A program made the position numbers and the translations under genes. A DNA stretch of 33,361 nt, from NCBI GenBank assembly GCA_011050235.1, contig DRGC01000077.1:1-33361 (forward strand), in the 5' to 3' direction. The notes beneath the pieces were generated by a model, which saw only the letters and a list, made by a program, of their open reading frames with translations, had not been told where the DNA came from and made no database searches. Positions 29,222 through 33,361 of this stretch are shown one piece after another. Source of the DNA: Phycisphaerae bacterium. Lineage in GTDB: Bacteria > Planctomycetota > Phycisphaerae > SM23-33. Every line of letters begins with the position of its first letter. Within the stretch, counting starts at the first letter, position 1.

Positions 29222-30227
29222 CGACAGCATCCAACTCGCCCACGGCGGCGGCGGGCAATTGACGGCTGAGTTGATTCGGGACGTGATCCTACCGGCCCTG
29301 GGCGGCCAGAGGGCCGAGGGCCTGACGGATGCGGCCGTGCTGGCCGGCGACGGGCCGATGGCGTTCACCACCGACAGCTACATCGTCCAGCCGCTGGAGT
29401 TTCCCGGCGGCGACATCGGCAAGCTGGCCGTTTGCGGAACGATCAACGATCTGGCCGTCAGCGGCGCGCGGCCGGTAGCGCTGAGCCTGTCGCTGGTGCT
29501 GCAGGAGGGGCTCCAGATCGCGCTACTGGAGCGGGTGTTGGCCTCGGCGGGGCGGGCGGCGCGCGATGCGGGCGTGGAGATCGTCACGGGCGATACAAAG
29601 GTCCTGCCGCGCGCCGCGCTGGATGGGATGGTTATCAACACCTCGGGCGTCGGGGCGATGTTGCCGGGGGCGTCGCTGGGGTTCGACCGAATCGAGCCGG
29701 GCGATGCGGTCGTGCTGTCGGGGCCGTTGGGCGAGCACGGGCTGGCCGTGATGAGCTGTCGCGAGGGGCTGGCGTTCGCCACCGAGCTTCGCAGCGATTG
29801 CGCCTCGCTGCACGAGCTGACGGCGGCGCTGATCGGCGAGTTGGGCGAGGCGGTCCGGTTCATGCGCGACCCGACGCGGGGCGGCCTGGCGGCGGTGGTT
29901 GTGGAGATCGGCCAATCGTGCGGGTGCGATGTGGAAATCGACGAGGCGGCGCTGCCGGGCAATGCGACCGCGCGCGCGGCTGCCGACATGCTGGGGCTGG
30001 ACGTGCTGACGGTGGCCAATGAGGGCAAGCTGGTCGCTTTTGTCGCCGCCGCCGCCGCCGACCGGGCGGCAGCGCTGCTGAGGCCCTTCGACGTAGCCGC
30101 AGCCGCAGCCGTCATCGGCCGCGTCGGCCAGCGCAGCGATTCGCCACTGGTGGAGATGGTGACATCAGCGGGCGGACGCCGAATCGTCCAGATGCCCTAC
30201 GGAGAAGAACTGCCGCGGATCTGCTGA
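29211..30227 (+). CDS. hypE: Hydrogenase maturation protein HypE
   Basis: A 338-residue HypE, which dehydrates the carbamoyl group on its C-terminal Cys to a thiocyanate, the source of hydrogenase CN ligands. It starts with the family's LAHGGGGQLTAELIRDVILPALGG and has TTDSYIVQPLEFPGGDIGKLAVCGTINDLAVSGA, VTGDTKVLPR and MRDPTRGGLAAVV of the PurM/SelD fold. The protein ends PRIC, with the essential Cys as the last residue. The GTG start at 29211 is chosen because AGGAG lies 5 bases upstream. It overlaps hypF by 11 bases, so translation is coupled. An Ala-rich GCC run near 30047-30060 is a simple repeat within the gene. It converges with topA, 6 bases away. Confidence 0.93.
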   Translation: MASDDSIQLAHGGGGQLTAELIRDVILPALGGQRAEGLTDAAVLAGDGPMAFTTDSYIVQPLEFPGGDIGKLAVCGTINDLAVSGARPVALSLSLVLQEGLQIALLERVLASAGRAARDAGVEIVTGDTKVLPRAALDGMVINTSGVGAMLPGASLGFDRIEPGDAVVLSGPLGEHGLAVMSCREGLAFATELRSDCASLHELTAALIGELGEAVRFMRDPTRGGLAAVVVEIGQSCGCDVEIDEAALPGNATARAAADMLGLDVLTVANEGKLVAFVAAAAADRAAALLRPFDVAAAAAVIGRVGQRSDSPLVEMVTSAGGRRIVQMPYGEELPRIC

Positions 30228-30233
30228 CCGGTT

Positions 30234-32936
30234 CTACTTCTTTGCCTTCTTGGTCTTCTTCGCCACCTTCTTGGCTTTCTTGACTGTCTTGGCCTTGGCG
30301 GCTGGGGCCTCGTCTTCGGCGGCGGGGGTTTCGCCCTTGGCGGCGGCGGCTTTCAGTTCGTCAAGCTTGCCCAGGTCCATCGCGTTGCGACATTTGGGGA
30401 AGCCCGAGCAAGCCAGGAACTCGCCGCGCGGCCCTTCGCGAATGAGCATGGGCTTGCCGCACTTGTTGCAGGGCACGCCGGCGTCCTTGGGCTCAGCCTT
30501 GGGCGGGGGCAAGATGGCGATGCCTTCCGGCAGGCTCGTGGTGTTCTTGCACTTCGGGTAGTTGGTGCAGGCCAGGAACGCCCGTCGGCCCTTGAACTTC
30601 ACTCGCATGGATCCGTTGCACAGTTCGCAGGTTTCGTGGAGGTCGTCGGCCTTGACCAGTTTGAGCGGCTCGCCGTCCTTGTCGCACGGATGCGTGCCCT
30701 TGCAGTCGGGGTAATCGCTGCAGCCCAGGAACACGCCGAAGCGACTGCGGCGGACGACCATGGGTTCTTTTCCGCAGGTCGGGCAGGCCACGGCGACGTC
30801 TCGCCGCTCGAGCTTCTTGCCGTCCTTGTCGACGGGGTGGGTCTGCTTGCAGTCGGGGTAGCCGGTGCAGGAGAGGTACTGGCCGGTCTTGGAGAAGCGG
30901 TAGACCATGGGCTTGCCGCACTCTTGGCAGACGTAATCGCTGGGCTCGGCTTCGGCGTGGACGTGGACCATCTCTTCGCCGGCCTTTTCCAGGTCCGCGC
31001 TGAACGGCTCGTAGAACTCCTTCAGCACGCCGACCCAATCGAGGTGGGCTTCCTCGATCTTGTCGAGCTGATCCTCCATGTGCGCGGTGAACCGCACGTC
31101 GAAGATATCGGGGAAATGCTGAACGAGCTTGCCCGTGACGACCACGCCCAAGTGGGTCGGCAGGAACGTGTTGTTCTCCAACTCGACGTATTGGCGATCC
31201 TGGATCGTCTGGATGATGGTGGCGTAGGTGCTGGGCCGGCCGATGCCCTCGGCCTCGAGGGCCTTGATCAGCGAGGCCTCGGTGAAGCGAGGCGGCGGCT
31301 GGGTGAAGTGCTGCTTCGGCGACAGATGGCCGGGCCAGACTCTCTGACCGTCGGCCAGGGCGGGCAGGAGTTGGTCTTTGGTTTTGGGTAGGCCGGCCAG
31401 TCGCATGAATCCGTCGAAGACCAGGCGTCGTCCCAGGGCCCTGAAGACGGCCTCGCCCGCATCGGACCGGGCCGTCAGTTGGGCCTCGGTGACCTGCCAT
31501 CGGGCGGGCGACATCTGGCAGGCGACGAAGCGCGTCCAGATCAGCTTGTAGAGCTTGAACTGCTCGGCCGTCAGGGCGTTTCGCAGATCGTCGGGTGTGC
31601 GGGAGGCATCGGTGGGGCGGACGGCCTCGTGGGCTTCCTGCGCCCGCTCGCCCGAACTGTAGACGTTGGGCTTTTGCGGCAGGTAGTCGTCGCCGAAGTC
31701 CCGTCGGATCATCTCGCGGACGTGGGAGACAGCTTCGGCGGACAGTTGTCGGCTGTCGGTACGCATGTAGGTGATCAGGCCGGTCGCTTCCTCGCCGGGC
31801 AGATCGATGCCTTCGTAGAGCTGCTGGGCGATCCGCATGGTCCGCGCGGCGCCGAACCGCAGTTGCACGGCGGCGGCCTGTTGGAGCGTCGCGGTGATAA
31901 ACGGCGCCGGCGGGCGGCTGACGCTGTCACGCGTCTTGAGCTGCTCGACGGTGAAGGCGGGCCCGTCGGGGTCGACCTGGCCGACCACGACAGCCAGATG
32001 GGCGGCGGGGCCTTTGCCGTCGGGGTCCTCGCTGCGCTGGACGTCGTCGACGGTCAGGCCAATCGCCTTGGCGACGGCCAGCGTTTCCTCGACGGTAACG
32101 GGCTTGAACTTTTCGCCGTTGACGGTGGACAGTTCCGCCTGGAAGGCCCCGCGCTCGGCCAGGAACGCCTGCTGGGCGTCGCGCGTGGGTGGGTTGCCCT
32201 TGTCGTCGGTGGTCGCGAGGAAGGCGGGCCATTCGTCGGTCAACGTGCGGGCGGCCTGGGCGTCGGGGTGGAAAATGCTGCCGATGCGCCAGTACTCGTC
32301 CGGGATGAAGGCGTCGATTTCCGCCTCGCGATCGACGATCAGGCGGACGGCGACGCTCTGAACGCGACCGGCCGACAGACCCGGAGCGACCTTGCGCCAC
32401 AGCAGCGGGGAGATCTGATAGCCGACGATGCGGTCGAGAATCCGCCGGGCCTGCTGGGCGTTGACCTTGTCCATGTCGATGCTGCGGGGGTGTTCGAACG
32501 CAGTCCGAATGGCCTGGGCGGTGATCTCGTTGAAGACGACGCGGCGGATCTTGCCCTTGGCGACGCCCAGAGTTTCCGCCAGATGCCACGCGATCGCCTC
32601 GCCCTCGCGATCCAGGTCGGTCGCCAGAAACACCTCGTTGGCCGACCGGGCGTAGCGCTTCAGTTCCGTCAGGACCTTGCTGCGGGCGGCCAGCGGCTCG
32701 TAGGTGGGGCGGAAGTTGTCGTCGGTGTCGACGCCCAACTGCTTCTTGGGCAGATCGCGGACGTGGCCTATGGACGCGCGGACGACGTAACCGCTGCCGA
32801 GATAGCGATTAATCGTCTTGGCCTTGGCGCGCGATTCGACGATGACGAGGCTCTTGCCGGCTGCGGTTGCAGGGGCTCGTTTGGCGGTCGACTTCTTGAC
32901 CGTCTTCTTTCGCGTTGTCTTTGCGCGTTTGGCCAT
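30234..32936 (-). CDS. topA: DNA topoisomerase I (TopA)
   Basis: A 900-residue type IA topoisomerase that relaxes negative supercoils. A Lys/Arg-rich extension (1-28) precedes the Toprim domain, with Glu34 (VIVESRAKAK) and Asp107/Asp109/Glu111 (ATDLDREGEA) binding magnesium. Then come APGLSAGRVQS and the active-site Tyr390 in GLITYMRTDS. The C-terminus has four Cys4 zinc fingers: Cys670/673/690/696, 718/721/739/745, 770/773/790/796 and 823/826/843/849. A low-complexity Ala/Lys tail (about 862-900) ends the protein. Both basic ends probably add DNA contacts. Its 3' end is 6 bases from hypE. No convincing ribosome site or promoter is visible in the 115 bases upstream. Confidence 0.95.
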   Translation of the reverse strand: MAKRAKTTRKKTVKKSTAKRAPATAAGKSLVIVESRAKAKTINRYLGSGYVVRASIGHVRDLPKKQLGVDTDDNFRPTYEPLAARSKVLTELKRYARSANEVFLATDLDREGEAIAWHLAETLGVAKGKIRRVVFNEITAQAIRTAFEHPRSIDMDKVNAQQARRILDRIVGYQISPLLWRKVAPGLSAGRVQSVAVRLIVDREAEIDAFIPDEYWRIGSIFHPDAQAARTLTDEWPAFLATTDDKGNPPTRDAQQAFLAERGAFQAELSTVNGEKFKPVTVEETLAVAKAIGLTVDDVQRSEDPDGKGPAAHLAVVVGQVDPDGPAFTVEQLKTRDSVSRPPAPFITATLQQAAAVQLRFGAARTMRIAQQLYEGIDLPGEEATGLITYMRTDSRQLSAEAVSHVREMIRRDFGDDYLPQKPNVYSSGERAQEAHEAVRPTDASRTPDDLRNALTAEQFKLYKLIWTRFVACQMSPARWQVTEAQLTARSDAGEAVFRALGRRLVFDGFMRLAGLPKTKDQLLPALADGQRVWPGHLSPKQHFTQPPPRFTEASLIKALEAEGIGRPSTYATIIQTIQDRQYVELENNTFLPTHLGVVVTGKLVQHFPDIFDVRFTAHMEDQLDKIEEAHLDWVGVLKEFYEPFSADLEKAGEEMVHVHAEAEPSDYVCQECGKPMVYRFSKTGQYLSCTGYPDCKQTHPVDKDGKKLERRDVAVACPTCGKEPMVVRRSRFGVFLGCSDYPDCKGTHPCDKDGEPLKLVKADDLHETCELCNGSMRVKFKGRRAFLACTNYPKCKNTTSLPEGIAILPPPKAEPKDAGVPCNKCGKPMLIREGPRGEFLACSGFPKCRNAMDLGKLDELKAAAAKGETPAAEDEAPAAKAKTVKKAKKVAKKTKKAKK

Positions 32937-33051
32937 GAGCTATCCGTGCTCGACTGCGCTCAGCGGGAGCTGGGTCCCAGAGACAATACGGCGGCATTAC
33001 GGCCATCGGCAGGAGGGTAGAGAGAACTTGACTGCATAAGCTCCGAAAAAA

Positions 33052-33361
33052 TCACTGCTTGGGTCTCGCCTGGCTCCCGCGGCTCGTCGGGCCGGAGACC
33101 ATAACGTCCTGCATCGCCCGCTGCGAGAGAATAATGCGCTGAACATAGACCAACTCGTCAAACGATTCCCCCGCCTCGCCGCGCGTCCGCTCGGCCAGGA
33201 TGAAGGGGCCGGGCCGGGTCGTGGCCCCCTCGCCGGCCCCGGCGGCGGGGCCGGCGAGAGTGATGGGTTGGCCCTTGATGGTCCCAGTGATCGTGCTTCC
33301 GTCGGCCAGGCGGACGACCCAGCGGAGCCGGCGGGTCGGGTAAAGTCGGCCCGTATAGATG
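33052..33361 (-). CDS. C-terminal fragment of an unknown conserved protein
   Basis: An open minus-strand frame enters from the right edge and ends at a TGA (33052-33054), giving at least 102 residues. The visible part has RLRWVVRLADGSTITGTIKG, GPFILAERTRGEAGESFDEL and VYVQRIILSQRAMQDVM, alternating short beta strands and one helix, then a polar tail. I associate similar tails with planctomycete proteins of unknown function. The N-terminus, and so any signal or domain before it, lies outside the window. It is upstream of topA on the same strand with 115 bases between. Confidence 0.65.
   Translation of the reverse strand, partial: IYTGRLYPTRRLRWVVRLADGSTITGTIKGQPITLAGPAAGAGEGATTRPGPFILAERTRGEAGESFDELVYVQRIILSQRAMQDVMVSGPTSRGSQARPKQ

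Overview
The window is GC-rich, gene-dense bacterial chromosome with 26 protein genes that are complete or nearly so, a gene fragment at each edge and one tRNA-Asp. Several features suggest Planctomycetota, perhaps a Phycisphaerae-like lineage. These are short proteins of a kind I associate with that phylum (the 4367..4831 product, a DUF2617-like protein, the right-edge fragment), LPS-type glycosyltransferases and WaaP-like kinases that imply an outer membrane, and -10 boxes of the TAGAAT/TATCAT type. The assignment is an inference from gene content, not from a marker gene. Nothing looks like a prophage or an intact insertion sequence.

Layout. 1-1433: the end of an unknown gene, a Cys-rich (YHS/TRASH-like) lipoprotein and a polytopic membrane protein with a His/Cys tail, probably metal related. 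1500-4340: a secreted or lipid-anchored protein made of thirteen 47-residue TPR-type repeats, flanked by short direct repeats, then a minus-strand tRNA-Asp with a near-consensus promoter and terminators. 4367-8174: a small conserved protein, a methyltransferase/LarA-like nickel-racemase pair, and a STAS protein with a DUF2617-like protein. 8250-8335: a perfect 26-bp inverted repeat resembling a REP/REPIN or MITE. 8353-12848: a tightly coupled minus-strand envelope operon (GT4 glycosyltransferase, two-domain WaaP-like kinase, GT9 heptosyltransferase-like protein, DUF2062). 12987-14625: a head-to-head ASCH-domain protein and a COG2401-type ABC ATPase/acetyltransferase fusion. 14659-19382: a URO-D family protein, a class IV aminotransferase (possible PabC), a NIF3 protein and PabB. 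19425-26776: an unknown anchored protein, a large membrane glycosyltransferase coupled to an MsbA-type exporter with a PDZ-like insertion, and tmk-holB. 26849-30227: hypF-hypE for NiFe-hydrogenase cyanide-ligand synthesis. 30234-32936: topA. 33052-33361: the end of an unknown gene.

Functional threads. There are two envelope modules (GT4/kinase/GT9/DUF2062 and exporter/GT39-like). A nickel theme joins the LarA-like protein and HypF/HypE, although the other maturation genes are not in the window. Folate synthesis is represented by PabB and possibly PabC. tmk, holB and topA are housekeeping genes.

Reading promoters by eye gives a consistent picture: -35 TTGNNN, a 16-18 bp spacer, and -10 TAGAAT, TATAAT or TATCAT. 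For several first genes (GT4, tmk, hypF, the aminotransferase, the methyltransferase) the predicted transcription start falls at or within a few bases of the initiator codon and no convincing Shine-Dalgarno sequence is present. Many operon-internal genes instead have clear AGGAG-type sites. This suggests substantial leaderless initiation. No convincing wholly new defence or mobile system is visible. The items most worth a second look are the PDZ-in-exporter protein, the double kinase, the TPR array, the inverted repeat and the promoter/start-codon pattern.
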